Positions 7,554-18,993 of a stretch of 42,488 nucleotides of DNA are shown piece after piece; position 1 is the stretch's first letter, and every line of letters begins with the position of its first letter. Source of the stretch: Verrucomicrobiota bacterium (GTDB lineage: Bacteria > Verrucomicrobiota > Verrucomicrobiia > Limisphaerales > UBA9464); NCBI GenBank assembly GCA_016871615.1, contig VHCX01000028.1:1-42488 (forward strand), given 5' to 3'. The translations under genes and the position numbers were made by a program. The notes under the pieces were generated by a model, which was not told the origin of the DNA, did no database searches, and worked only from the letters and a program-made list of their open reading frames with translations.

Positions 7554-8342
7554 ATGGACCCCTTCCAACCCCTCCTCGCCAACGCCCTGACCTTCGCCTT
7601 CGAGAAGGCGACCATCGAGGGCAAGATCACCATCTCGGCCCTGGTCATCGTGTCGATGATCTCCTGGTCGGTGATCATCACCAAGGGCCGCCAGATCCTG
7701 AAGGCCCGTGCCGCAACCAAGCGGTTCCTCGCCGCCTTCCGCGAGATCGAGGACCCGATGCAGCTCTTCCGGGAGAAGCGCGAGTTCCCCGGCGCGCCGG
7801 CCTACGAGGTGTACGCGATGGGATGTGGCGAACTCGAGTATCACCTCGAGAACAACCCGGTGACGGTCAAAGGCCAGAAACGCATCAGCCTCGAGTCGTT
7901 CCAGTCGGTGCAGGTGGCCCTGGAGCGGGGTGTCAGCGCCGAGGCCCTCTCGCTCGAGAAGGGCATGATCATCCTCACCACGGCGGTGGCCGGCGGGCCC
8001 TTCATCGGCCTGCTGGGCACGGTGTGGGGCGTCATGGAGACCTTCTCGGGCATCGCCATGGCGGCCAGCGCCAGCCTCACGGCCATGGCGCCGGGCGTCG
8101 CCGGCGCGCTCATCGCCACGGTCGTCGGCCTCTTCGTGGCCATCCCCGCGATGTTCGCCTACAACCTGATGATCACCTCCATCCGCGGGATCACCCAGGA
8201 ACTGGACAACTTCAACTCGGAGATCATGACCGATCTCGAGCACCGCTACGTCGACAACCGCGCCCTCGCCGACGAGATCGCCGACGCCCTGCGCAACCTC
8301 AACCTCGGCCAGGCGCCCCAGGGCCCGGCCACCCGGCCATGA
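7554..8342 (+). CDS. exbB: ExbB/MotA/TolQ proton-channel protein
   Basis: 262 residues with the three-helix layout of ExbB: helix 1 near 24-43, a long cytoplasmic stretch, then helices 2 and 3 near 135-165 and 175-205. The core motif GGPFIGLLGTVWGVMETF leads into helix 2, and 'APGVAGALIATVVGLFVAIP' forms helix 3. ExbB forms the pentameric inner-membrane motor that, with ExbD, uses the proton gradient to energise TonB. The stop overlaps the exbD start (ATGA at 8339-8342), so the two are coupled. The partner here is the TonB/receptor fusion at 8801 rather than a separate TonB. Confidence 0.92.
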   Translation: MDPFQPLLANALTFAFEKATIEGKITISALVIVSMISWSVIITKGRQILKARAATKRFLAAFREIEDPMQLFREKREFPGAPAYEVYAMGCGELEYHLENNPVTVKGQKRISLESFQSVQVALERGVSAEALSLEKGMIILTTAVAGGPFIGLLGTVWGVMETFSGIAMAASASLTAMAPGVAGALIATVVGLFVAIPAMFAYNLMITSIRGITQELDNFNSEIMTDLEHRYVDNRALADEIADALRNLNLGQAPQGPATRP

Positions 8343-8791
8343 GTTCCGCCTCCGCCGGACGCCGCGGGCGCAAGAAGTACTCCGCATCCCACCATCATGC
8401 GATGGGTGAGCTGAACATCACCCCGCTCCTGGACCTCGCCTTCGTGCTGCTGGTGATCTTCATCATCACCACCGCGCCCTCGACCAACGACATCGACATC
8501 AACCTGCCCTCGGCGGCGCAGCAACCGCCGCAGAACCAGAACAAGCAGGACATCAACAACGTGACGGTCGACTCGGCGGGCAACGTGTACTTCAACGCCG
8601 AGCCCATCACCCTCGAGAAGCTCGAGGACGAGATCATCCGCTTCCGCAAGAGCAACCCCGACCTCAGCGTGGTGGTCCGGGGCGACGAGAACGTGAACTA
8701 CCAGAAGGTGGTGCAGGTGCTCGACATCCTCACCCGGGCCAACGTCACCAAGATCGGCCTCGCGACCGACACGGCCGGCGCGGCCAAATAG
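8339..8791 (+). CDS. exbD: ExbD/TolR biopolymer transport protein
   Basis: 150 residues: a basic cytoplasmic N terminus, a single membrane helix from about 30 to 45 with the essential acidic residue (NITPLLDLAFVLL, D32, equivalent to Asp25 of E. coli ExbD), then a periplasmic domain with the usual YFNAEPITLEKLED and SVVVRGDENVNYQKVVQVLD blocks. It works with ExbB as the proton-driven stator. The start was chosen at 8339 because the ATGA overlap with exbB places it there and it keeps the family N terminus. The following gene starts 10 bases later with an AGGA ribosome site overlapping this stop. Confidence 0.92.
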   Translation: MSSASAGRRGRKKYSASHHHAMGELNITPLLDLAFVLLVIFIITTAPSTNDIDINLPSAAQQPPQNQNKQDINNVTVDSAGNVYFNAEPITLEKLEDEIIRFRKSNPDLSVVVRGDENVNYQKVVQVLDILTRANVTKIGLATDTAGAAK

Positions 8792-8800
8792 GAATCCGGC

Positions 8801-11800
8801 ATGGCCCGAAACGCCAAGAAGACGAGCGACCGGTCGAGCCTCGTCATCTCGATCGTCGTCCACGCTCTGGCCCTGGGCGGCCTGGCCTACCTCGCCCACA
8901 AGGCGGGCTTCGTGCCGCAGGCGATCTACCAGATCACCGGCATCAAGCCGCCGGAAAAGCCCAAGCCCAAGCCCAAGCCGCCGGAGCCGACCCCGGACAT
9001 CCCGAAACCCAAGGCCAGCGACATCGTGGAGGAGACGGCCGCCCCACCGGCCAATGCCGCGCCGGCGACGGCCGCCCCACCCACGGCCAGCGCCGCGAGG
9101 TCCGACGCGCCCCCGGCCCAAGGCGGCGGCGCGGGCAACTTCTTCAAGGCCGAGGCCCGCAAGCCCGACGCCGCCCCGGTCCGGCCCATCCAGGGCAAGC
9201 CGGGCACGGGTGCGGGCAACCTCGCCGCCTCGAAGTCCACGGCGGCCGCCACGGCGGCCAAGTCGGCCTTCGACGAGGCCTCGACCAAGCCGAGCACGGT
9301 GGCCGCCGTGCTCGAGGAGCGGAAGAACGCCGCCACCGCCCAGGAGGCCATCAGCGCCGAGCAGATCGCCCGCACCGGCGGCGGCGACGCGGCCCAGATC
9401 ACCACCAAGATCACGGGCGTGGTGGCGACCGACAACCGCCAGATCGTCATCCGGGGGCTCAACGACCGCTACAACATCGCCACGCTCAACGGGGCCGAAT
9501 TGCCCAGCGCGGACCCACGCCGGCGCGCCCCGCAGCTCGACCTCATCCCGTCGGCGATGATCGACCGGGTGGTCGTGAGCAAGACCTTCACGCCCGACCT
9601 GCAGGGCGGGTTCGCCGGCGGCGCGGTCAACATCGTGACCAAGTCCTTCCCGGCGAAGGGATTCACCTCCGTCTCGGGCGGCGCCGGCCTCAACACGGCC
9701 GCCACGCTCAACGACCGGTTCCTCAACATCCCGGGCGGGGGCAACGATTTCTGGGCGATGGATGACGGATCCCGGGCCCTGCCGTCGCAGGCGCTCATCG
9801 ACCCGTCGATCCTCACCGAGGCCCAGCGCCCATGGCGCAACACCACCCAGCAGGCCGCCGGGGCCCAGCGGCGGGAGTTGGCCGAAAAATACGACGCGGC
9901 GCTGCGCTCCTTCGGCAACACCACCTTCGCCCCGTCCACGGACCAGCCCGGGCCGAACTCGAACTTCTCGGTCTCCAGCGGCGACACGACGTGGCTCTTC
10001 GGGCGACGCTTCGGCTGGTTCGGGACCTTCAACCACGACCGGCAATTCCAGTTCTACGAGGGCGCCTTCCGCGGACGCTATGCCTACGGCACCGACCCGG
10101 TGGACGGCGGACCACTGTTCCGGACCTCCGAGTTCCAGCGCGACCAGGCCATCCAGACGGTGGGCTGGGGCGCGGTGGCCAGCACGGCCATCGAGCTCAT
10201 GCCGGGCCACGAGCTGTCCTTCAGCTTCCTCAACAACCAGAGCGCCCAGCACTACCTGACCGAGGAGACCGGCCGGACCATCAACCAGTTCGACCCGGGG
10301 AACCCGGAACGCACCCGGATCGACCAGCTCACCTACCGCGAACGTTTCCTGCGGAATTTCCAATTCAAGGGCCGTCATGAGTTCCGGGAGGTGGGGGCGG
10401 CCCAGCTCGACTGGAGCTTCTCGAGTTCGGGCACGGGCGAGAACTCACCGGACGAGCGGATCTTCCCGATGATCCTCTTCCCGGCGGGCAACGGGCTGAC
10501 CAACATCATCGCCCAATCAGCCGAACTGCCGAACATCAACCAGCCGTCGCGCTTCTTCCGCGACTCGCAGGACAAGAGCTGGAACTTCCGCAGCGACCTG
10601 ACCATCCCCTTCACCCCGGGCAACGGGCTCGAGAGCTCGATCAAGATCGGCGGCAACGTGCTCGAATCCGAGCGCCGCCTGCGCGAGCAGCGCTTCGAGT
10701 ACGAGATCAACCAGACCTCCGGCGCCAACCAGGCCGATGTCTCGGCCTACGCCAATTCAATCCTCAACTTCCAGGGCCGCCAGTTCGTCACCAATTTCAC
10801 CGGGTCCGGATCGAACGCCCGGACGGCGTACTTCTTCCCCAACGCGACCTTCCTGCGCTCCGGCCTGCCCTTCGACGGCTACGGCTACGACGGCACCCAG
10901 AGCATCCCGGCGGTGTACGCCATGGCCGACCTCTTCGTGATGCCGAAGTTCCGGCTGGTCGGTGGTGCGCGCGTCGAGGAGACGGACCTGAAGGCCGAGG
11001 TGCTGCCGCGCAGCCGCATCCTGGGAGCCTCGCCCAGCGGACGGATCGCCACGACCGACGTGCTCCCCGCGGTCGGGGGCGTCTTCCCGCTGACCAGCAA
11101 CCTGAACCTGCGGCTCAATTGGTCGCAGACCATCGCGCGGCCAACCTACCGCGAGTTCGCGCCCTTCGAGTACTTCGACACCTTCGACGGCCTCGCGTAC
11201 CGGGGCAACGCGGACCTCAAGCGCTCCGCGATCGAGAACTTCGACGCGCGGATGGAATGGTTCCCCCGGCCCGGGGAACTCCTCTCGGTGGCGTGGTTCC
11301 GCAAGAACATCCTCAACCCCATCGAGCCCTACATCGCCGACAACGCGGCCGGCATCGTGAGCTTCACCAACAACGCCAGCGCCGTCGTCTCGGGCTTCGA
11401 ACTGGAGGCGCGCAAGAACCTCGGCGCCCTGGACCCGCTGCTCTCGGGGATCACCCTCGGCGGCAACGCGGCCTTCATCCAGTCGGAGGTCGACGTGTTC
11501 TATCCGGTCGGCAATGGCGTGGGCCTGTACAACCGGCCCCTCTTCGACCAGCCGGAGTACATCCTCAACGGCGACCTCGCCTGGGAGATCGCCCGCAGCC
11601 GCACCACCGTGTCGCTGTCCTTCGCGCGGAGCGGCCAGCGGCTGGCGGTCGACGGCGGCCAGGGCAGCCCGAACATCTACGAACAGCCCATCAACACCCT
11701 TGACCTGTTCGTGAACCAGCGCCTCGGCCGTCGGTGGCGCATGCGCTTCGGCGCGCGCAACCTGCTCGACCCGGACATCCGCCAGACGCTCATCAACGAC

Positions 11801-11896
11801 CTCGGGGCCCGCGAGGAGCGCTACGGCGACCAGTACGTCTTCCGCAGCTACCGGCGCGGCATCACCGTCAGCCTGACCGTGTCGGCCGACTTCTGA
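8801..11896 (+). CDS. Fusion: TonB-type N terminus joined to a TonB-dependent outer-membrane receptor
   Basis: The 1031-residue protein has an N-terminal helix (about 14-32) that keeps the S17-x3-H21 motif used by TonB (Ser16/His20 in E. coli) to couple to ExbB/ExbD. A Pro/Lys segment follows (49-71, KPPEKPKPKPKPPEP), then an Ala/Pro-rich linker to about 160. No TonB C-terminal domain follows. Instead a receptor plug begins near 165: VLEERKNAATAQEAISAEQ, VIRGLNDRYNIATLNGAELP and FTPDLQGGFAGGAVNIVTK. The rest is a large beta-barrel ending in Phe (ITVSLTVSADF), as outer-membrane barrels do. No good signal-peptidase site is seen. It could therefore anchor in the inner membrane and cross the periplasm. 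It closes an operon with exbB/exbD. The substrate is unknown. Confidence 0.88.
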   Translation: MARNAKKTSDRSSLVISIVVHALALGGLAYLAHKAGFVPQAIYQITGIKPPEKPKPKPKPPEPTPDIPKPKASDIVEETAAPPANAAPATAAPPTASAARSDAPPAQGGGAGNFFKAEARKPDAAPVRPIQGKPGTGAGNLAASKSTAAATAAKSAFDEASTKPSTVAAVLEERKNAATAQEAISAEQIARTGGGDAAQITTKITGVVATDNRQIVIRGLNDRYNIATLNGAELPSADPRRRAPQLDLIPSAMIDRVVVSKTFTPDLQGGFAGGAVNIVTKSFPAKGFTSVSGGAGLNTAATLNDRFLNIPGGGNDFWAMDDGSRALPSQALIDPSILTEAQRPWRNTTQQAAGAQRRELAEKYDAALRSFGNTTFAPSTDQPGPNSNFSVSSGDTTWLFGRRFGWFGTFNHDRQFQFYEGAFRGRYAYGTDPVDGGPLFRTSEFQRDQAIQTVGWGAVASTAIELMPGHELSFSFLNNQSAQHYLTEETGRTINQFDPGNPERTRIDQLTYRERFLRNFQFKGRHEFREVGAAQLDWSFSSSGTGENSPDERIFPMILFPAGNGLTNIIAQSAELPNINQPSRFFRDSQDKSWNFRSDLTIPFTPGNGLESSIKIGGNVLESERRLREQRFEYEINQTSGANQADVSAYANSILNFQGRQFVTNFTGSGSNARTAYFFPNATFLRSGLPFDGYGYDGTQSIPAVYAMADLFVMPKFRLVGGARVEETDLKAEVLPRSRILGASPSGRIATTDVLPAVGGVFPLTSNLNLRLNWSQTIARPTYREFAPFEYFDTFDGLAYRGNADLKRSAIENFDARMEWFPRPGELLSVAWFRKNILNPIEPYIADNAAGIVSFTNNASAVVSGFELEARKNLGALDPLLSGITLGGNAAFIQSEVDVFYPVGNGVGLYNRPLFDQPEYILNGDLAWEIARSRTTVSLSFARSGQRLAVDGGQGSPNIYEQPINTLDLFVNQRLGRRWRMRFGARNLLDPDIRQTLINDLGAREERYGDQYVFRSYRRGITVSLTVSADF

Positions 11897-11906
11897 GGCG
11901 GGCCGC

Positions 11907-13276
11907 TTAGCGCTCCTGCCCGCGCAGGTACACCGGGTTGGAAAAGATCCAGGGCCGGCGTTCCCCGTCGAGGGCCAACCACAGCTCGACCCGGTACACG
12001 CCGGGCCGGGAGGCCGGGGCCTCGAGGGTGTGCCCCTCGGCCAACGCCTCGACCGAGCCGTCCCGAAGCAGCCGGATCGTCGCCGGCAACGGGGAGCGGA
12101 CCTGCAACCGGAGACCAGGGGACCAGGGGCGCTCGTCGCCCATCGGGACGCTGAGCCCGGAGGGACCCTGTCCCCCGGCGACCGCATGGAAGTCGAACCC
12201 GGTGGGATCGCCCATCCAGTCGTGCGAGACGTAGACGCGGCCCGCCTTGGCCGCCGCCCGGAGTGCCGGCTCGGTCTGCGCGGGGGCGAGCACATGGGTG
12301 GAGACGTTGCGGAAGGACCGCTCGTAGGGGTCGAAGTCGATCTGGGCCACGATGGCGCCCGGTGCCTTGCCCGCCAGCATGGGCCGGAGCGTGGGACGCA
12401 GGGAGGCCCGCACCTTCCGCATGCCCTCGTCCTTGTCCACGATGGTTCCCAGCAGCGCCGTCTCGTCGTCCACCTTCTTGAGCAGGAAGATCTGGTTGTG
12501 ATGGCAGTCGTTGGCGGCCACCCCGGTGAAGCGCCCGGTGGCATTGGCCGCATCCCACTTGTCCAGATAGGCCTGGGGGTAGAGGCACTGGGCCGCCAGG
12601 CAGGCGTCGGGGAACCGCTCGACCAGGCTCGACAACTCCTTCAGCCGTTCCGGATCGGTGAGCCGGAGCACCAGTTGCAGCATGCCGGTGAAATCCCGCT
12701 TGGCGTCGTAGTGGCGATTGTAGATCTCGAGGCCCGTCAGGCCATCCATCGGGTGGTCGGGCCGCTCTTCGATGTGCGAAAGGAAGGCCATGCCCTCGCC
12801 CCGCACGACCGCCGGGACCAGCTCGGGCACGGGCTTGTCCATGTGGGGAAAGACCGATGCCTCCGGATGCAGCAGGAGGCCGCGCGCCTCGGAGCCCGGG
12901 ATGAAGAGCACGCCGTCGCGCAGGCCGCGCCAGCTGTCCATGTAGTCGCGGGGCGGACGGAAATGGTCCGAGAGGAACACCACCTGCACCCCGGCGTGCT
13001 TCGCGGCGGCGAGCATCTCCTCGGGCTTGCCACCGGTGTGCGAGGAGTCGCCCGCATGCGCATGGAAGATGCACCGCAGGTCGCGCAGGCCGTCGGAACG
13101 CGGCAGGAGGTCCCGACGGCGGGCCGCCAGCAAATCCACCGAGGCCTGCACGGCCTGCAGGCGCGCGGCCTCCAGGCGGCCGTTGGGCGGGTGAGCCGGC
13201 TGCTCCAGGGGCGGGGCCGCGTGGGACGCCAGCACCAGCGCGGCCAGCGGGATGCCCAGGATCCGGCCGAAGCGCC

Positions 13277-13280
<4 letters not shown>
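11907..13280 (-). CDS. Exported PHP-domain metallohydrolase
   Basis: 457 residues from a GTG at 13280 that overlaps the upstream gene's TGA (GTGA), so the pair is translationally coupled. A short hydrophobic leader ends near an Ala-rich site at about 20-22. PHP-type metal motifs follow: CIFHAHAGDSSHTGG (H73, H75), VVFLSDH (D105, H106), a later GMAFLSHIEERPDHP block and AANDCHH. The C-terminal 100 residues form an Ig-like tail (RVELWLALDGE...). PHP proteins hydrolyse phosphoesters or related bonds using two or three metals. The secreted form with a 'CehA/McbA-like' partner suggests an extracytoplasmic substrate, not identified. The gene converges with the receptor gene, 10 bases apart. Confidence 0.75.
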
Positions 13281-15556
<2,276 letters not shown>

Positions 15557-15696
15557 GGGCGGTGCGCGGAGATCGGGAAGATGAGGCCGACGATGCCGCA
15601 CGGTCGCAGGCCGAGGCAAGCTGCCGGAAGGGGACGAATGCAGCGCCGGGGGGCTTGCGCGGGAACCGGCGGGACCCCAATGATCGATCCAATCCC

Positions 15697-18141
15697 ATGA
15701 ATTCCCGGGTCAGCCTCTTCGCGTGCCCCGGACTGCCGCCTCGCCGTTGGCCTGTCCGGATTCCTGCCATCCTCAACAGCCTGATCCTTGCAGCCATCGC
15801 GCAGAGCGGCCTTCAGGCCGAGTTCCTGCAACCGGTCGATGTCACGGTGTCCAACGGCGAGGAGGTCAAGGACACGCTCATCGATGGCAACGGCTTCGAG
15901 GACCCCGGCGTGGGCAGCCCTGACTCCGTGCACATCACGGCGGGGTCGGAGATGTGGTCGTCGGTGGGATCGGTGCGCGCGGAACTGGTCTTCGACCTCG
16001 GCAAGACCGTGGACCTGACCCGTGTCCTGCTCTGGAACTTCAACGCGGGCACCGACACCGACGTCGGCATGCGGGACGTCGACGTCTTCGTGTCGCCGGA
16101 CGCCAACCCGGCGACCGCGAAGTTCACGGGCATCGCCAGCTTCAGCCTCACCGAGGGAGGCTCGGCCGCGCAGGCGTTCCTGGTCTCGGGCACCGACGTG
16201 CGGCTGGTCAAGCTGCGCAACACCAGCAACTGGGGCAACGGGTACCGCATCGGCCTGGCGGAGGCCCGCTTCGAGTCGGGCGACATCGCCGGCAACGTCC
16301 CCGTGGTGTCGATCACCGGCCTGAAGAATGGCGACACCGTGCCCCTGGCCAGCGACTTCACCCTGGCCGCCACGGTCACCGACAAGGACTCCAACCTCTC
16401 GAAGGTCGAGTTCTTCGACGGCAAGACCAAGCTGGGCGAGACCAACCGGGCGCCCTTCACCGTGTCGCTCAAGTCGCTGGGAAAGGGCGACCATTCCCTC
16501 CGGGTGGTGGCCACCGATGCCACCGGGCTGAAGGCCTTCGACACCGTCGATGTCTCGGTCCGCGAGATCGTCCCGGGCAAGGTGATCCAGATCGACGACA
16601 CCCGGGACCGCGGCACCAACCTCAACCAGATCCGCTACGTCGGCACCTGGAACGTGGGCCAGGGCAACGCCAATGACCCGCGCTTCCTCAACGCCGACCG
16701 CTACTCGGACTCCTCGTCGGCCTACTACGAAGTGCGGTTCGTGGGCGTGAAGATCGACATCTTCGCCACGGTGGCCAGCCACCACGGGACGGCCGCCGCG
16801 GTCATCGACGGGGGCACGCGCTACGTCATCAATTACAAGGCGACCCAGCGCGGCGAGCAGAAGCTCATCTGGAGCAGCCCGCTCCTGCCCAACCGCGAGC
16901 ACGTGCTCCGGGTGAGCGTGCTGGGCACGGGTGTGGTGACGGCCGACCGCTTCGACGTGACCCAGTCCGACACGCCGTCCACCGACCGGGCCCTCGTCAA
17001 GCGCTGGGAGGCCACGCGCGACCGCTTCACGATCGACCTCGAGGACCTCGGCACCAGCCGGGTGGACACCAACACCGTGGTCCTGCGGATCGACGGGGCG
17101 GCGGTGCCGGTCACGGTGAGCCGATCGGGCCCGGTGACCACCGTGGTCCACGTGGCCCCCGCGCCGTTCGTCCCGGGCTCGGTCCGGCCCTTCCGCATCG
17201 AGGCCAGGGACCTGCTGGGCAACGTGATCGCCTCCGAGGCGACCTTCACGGTGCCGGCGCCGCCCTTCCCGCTGGACGGGCTGGGCGGACCGACGGGCGC
17301 GGCCGGAGGCTGGGGCATCCGCCAGGTCTGGGGCGGCGGGCGCGCCGACGCCGTGGTCACGGCCGTCGAACTGGCCCGGGCGGCGACGACCCAGGGCTTC
17401 ACCGGCCGCAGGTTCGACACGACCGCGCCCGTGGTGAACTTCGAGCTCGGCGCCGATGGGCTCGGGGGCCTGATGCCCGACGACGCCCCGTTCCCGGCCG
17501 AGGCCGAGGGACTCGTCGCAAGCGACTGGATCACGATCGCCCGGGGCCGGGTGCGCATCCCGCGTGCCGGCGACTGGACGATCGGGGTCCATTCCGACGA
17601 CGGGTTCGCGCTACGTTTCGCCGGCCACCCCTTCGCCAGCGTCTCGGGCGGCGGGCGGATCGACGAGGAGTTCCCCGAGTACGTTCTGTTCCCGCTCGGA
17701 ACGGCCGACAGCAACACCCGGGCGGTGCTCAAGGGCCTGCGGGCCGGCAACTACGGGGTGGAGTTCCTGCACTTCCAGCGCTCCGGCGGGGCCCACGCCG
17801 AGGTCTACGCCGTCGAGGGCGCCTTCACCGAGGATGCCGACACCGGCGCCTGGGCGCTGATCGGCGGGCCGGGCGGCCTCGAGTTGGTCGCCGAGGAGGC
17901 GCCGCCGGCCGGGCCCTTCAGGCTGGGTCGCCTGGGCCTGGAGACGGGCCGGATGACCCTCGACTTCGAGTCGCCCCGCCCGACGGGTCGCCATACCCTC
18001 GAGGAGAGCGCCGACCTGAGGTCCTGGACCCCGGTGCCCTCGGCCACCTTCGCGCCGACCACCGGCCGGGGGGTCCGGGCCACCGCCGCCGCACCGACCG
18101 GAACCACGAGGTTCTACCGGGTGAGCGTCGCCGCGCCCTGA
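15697..18141 (+). CDS. Large secreted modular carbohydrate-binding-type protein
   Basis: 814 residues. The N terminus is a signal peptide ending near SGLQAEF. Domains in order: a discoidin/F5-8-like beta-sandwich (about 30-190, DVTVSNGEEVKDTLIDGNG); a bacterial Ig-like domain (195-285, ITGLKNGDTVPLASDFTLAA); a galactose-binding-like module (290-420, with VGTWNVGQGN and FVGVKIDIFATVASHHG); another Ig-like stretch; a PA14-like block (from about 600, WTIGVHSDDGFALRF and VEFLHFQRSGG); and a closing Verrucomicrobiota-type tail ending FYRVSVAAP. No enzyme active site is seen. It probably binds polysaccharide or mediates surface attachment. The start was set at the ATG before the signal peptide. Confidence 0.75.
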   Translation: MNSRVSLFACPGLPPRRWPVRIPAILNSLILAAIAQSGLQAEFLQPVDVTVSNGEEVKDTLIDGNGFEDPGVGSPDSVHITAGSEMWSSVGSVRAELVFDLGKTVDLTRVLLWNFNAGTDTDVGMRDVDVFVSPDANPATAKFTGIASFSLTEGGSAAQAFLVSGTDVRLVKLRNTSNWGNGYRIGLAEARFESGDIAGNVPVVSITGLKNGDTVPLASDFTLAATVTDKDSNLSKVEFFDGKTKLGETNRAPFTVSLKSLGKGDHSLRVVATDATGLKAFDTVDVSVREIVPGKVIQIDDTRDRGTNLNQIRYVGTWNVGQGNANDPRFLNADRYSDSSSAYYEVRFVGVKIDIFATVASHHGTAAAVIDGGTRYVINYKATQRGEQKLIWSSPLLPNREHVLRVSVLGTGVVTADRFDVTQSDTPSTDRALVKRWEATRDRFTIDLEDLGTSRVDTNTVVLRIDGAAVPVTVSRSGPVTTVVHVAPAPFVPGSVRPFRIEARDLLGNVIASEATFTVPAPPFPLDGLGGPTGAAGGWGIRQVWGGGRADAVVTAVELARAATTQGFTGRRFDTTAPVVNFELGADGLGGLMPDDAPFPAEAEGLVASDWITIARGRVRIPRAGDWTIGVHSDDGFALRFAGHPFASVSGGGRIDEEFPEYVLFPLGTADSNTRAVLKGLRAGNYGVEFLHFQRSGGAHAEVYAVEGAFTEDADTGAWALIGGPGGLELVAEEAPPAGPFRLGRLGLETGRMTLDFESPRPTGRHTLEESADLRSWTPVPSATFAPTTGRGVRATAAAPTGTTRFYRVSVAAP

Positions 18142-18301
18142 GCGTCGGGCCCGGTTCCCATCCAGCCCGAAACCGTCCCGCCTCGTTCCCGGAATCCCTC
18201 TCGGCCGAACCCGACGCGGGACCTGGAAATCGCAGGTCCCGCAGTCGGGCCGACTGCTCCCTATCCATCGGCCCCGGCTTCGGATACGATCCCATTCCGG
18301 A

Positions 18302-18985
18302 ATGACCAAGACGTTCGCCGAGCTGGGTTTCGGGGGTCGGCTCATCGCCGTCGAGGGGCTCGACGGCTCGGGCAAGTCCACGCAGATCTACCTGCTCAAG
18401 CGGTGGCTGGAGATGCGCGGGCTCAAGGTCTTCTTCAGCGAGTGGAACTCGTCGGCGCTGGTCAAGAGCGCGACGAGCAAGGGCAAGAAGCAGAACCTGC
18501 TCACGCCCACGACCTTCTCGCTCATCCACGCCACCGACTTCGCCGACCGCTACGAGCGCCAGCTGCTGCCGCTGCTCAAGGCCGGCTACCTGGTGCTCTG
18601 CGACCGGTACATCTTCACGGCCTTCGCCCGCGACGTGGTGCGCGGCTGCCCGCCGGCCTGGGTGCGAGGCCTCTACAGCTTTGCGGCCCTGCCCGACATC
18701 ACCTTCTTCTTCCGCTCGCACCTCGAGGTGTCGCTCAACCGCATCCTCGACAACCGGCCGACCCTCAAGCACCACGAGGCCGGCATGGACCTCGGCCTCT
18801 CGAGCGATCCCTACGAGAGCTTCCGGATCTTCCAGGGGCGGATCTTCGAGCAGTACCTGGCAATGAGCACCGAGTTCCACTTCGTGGTCATGGACGCCAA
18901 CCAGCGCATCGAGGAGCAGCAGGGGCTGGTCCGGCGCCTGGTGGAGAAACGCATCGACCTGCCCTCCTTCACCGCCACCCCGTGA
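18302..18985 (+). CDS. Thymidylate-kinase-like protein, first of a tandem pair
   Basis: 227 residues of the thymidylate kinase/P-loop family. The Walker A loop is intact (VEGLDGSGKSTQ, Lys25), and a TMK-type acceptor motif appears as LCDRYIFTAFARD (D101-R102-Y103). The second half is helical (SSDPYESFRIFQGRIFEQYL) and is not the standard TMK lid. dTMP kinase makes dTDP for DNA synthesis, but this family looks divergent and the phosphate acceptor is uncertain. The stop overlaps a GTG of the next gene. A second copy follows immediately and shares the same helix pattern. Confidence 0.75.
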   Translation: MTKTFAELGFGGRLIAVEGLDGSGKSTQIYLLKRWLEMRGLKVFFSEWNSSALVKSATSKGKKQNLLTPTTFSLIHATDFADRYERQLLPLLKAGYLVLCDRYIFTAFARDVVRGCPPAWVRGLYSFAALPDITFFFRSHLEVSLNRILDNRPTLKHHEAGMDLGLSSDPYESFRIFQGRIFEQYLAMSTEFHFVVMDANQRIEEQQGLVRRLVEKRIDLPSFTATP

Positions 18986-18993
18986 CCCGAGCC

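Noticed and set aside
8246-10378. A 710-codon minus-strand frame opposite the ExbD and receptor genes
   Set aside because: It is the GC-rich complement of a clear receptor plug and ExbD; no motif of its own.
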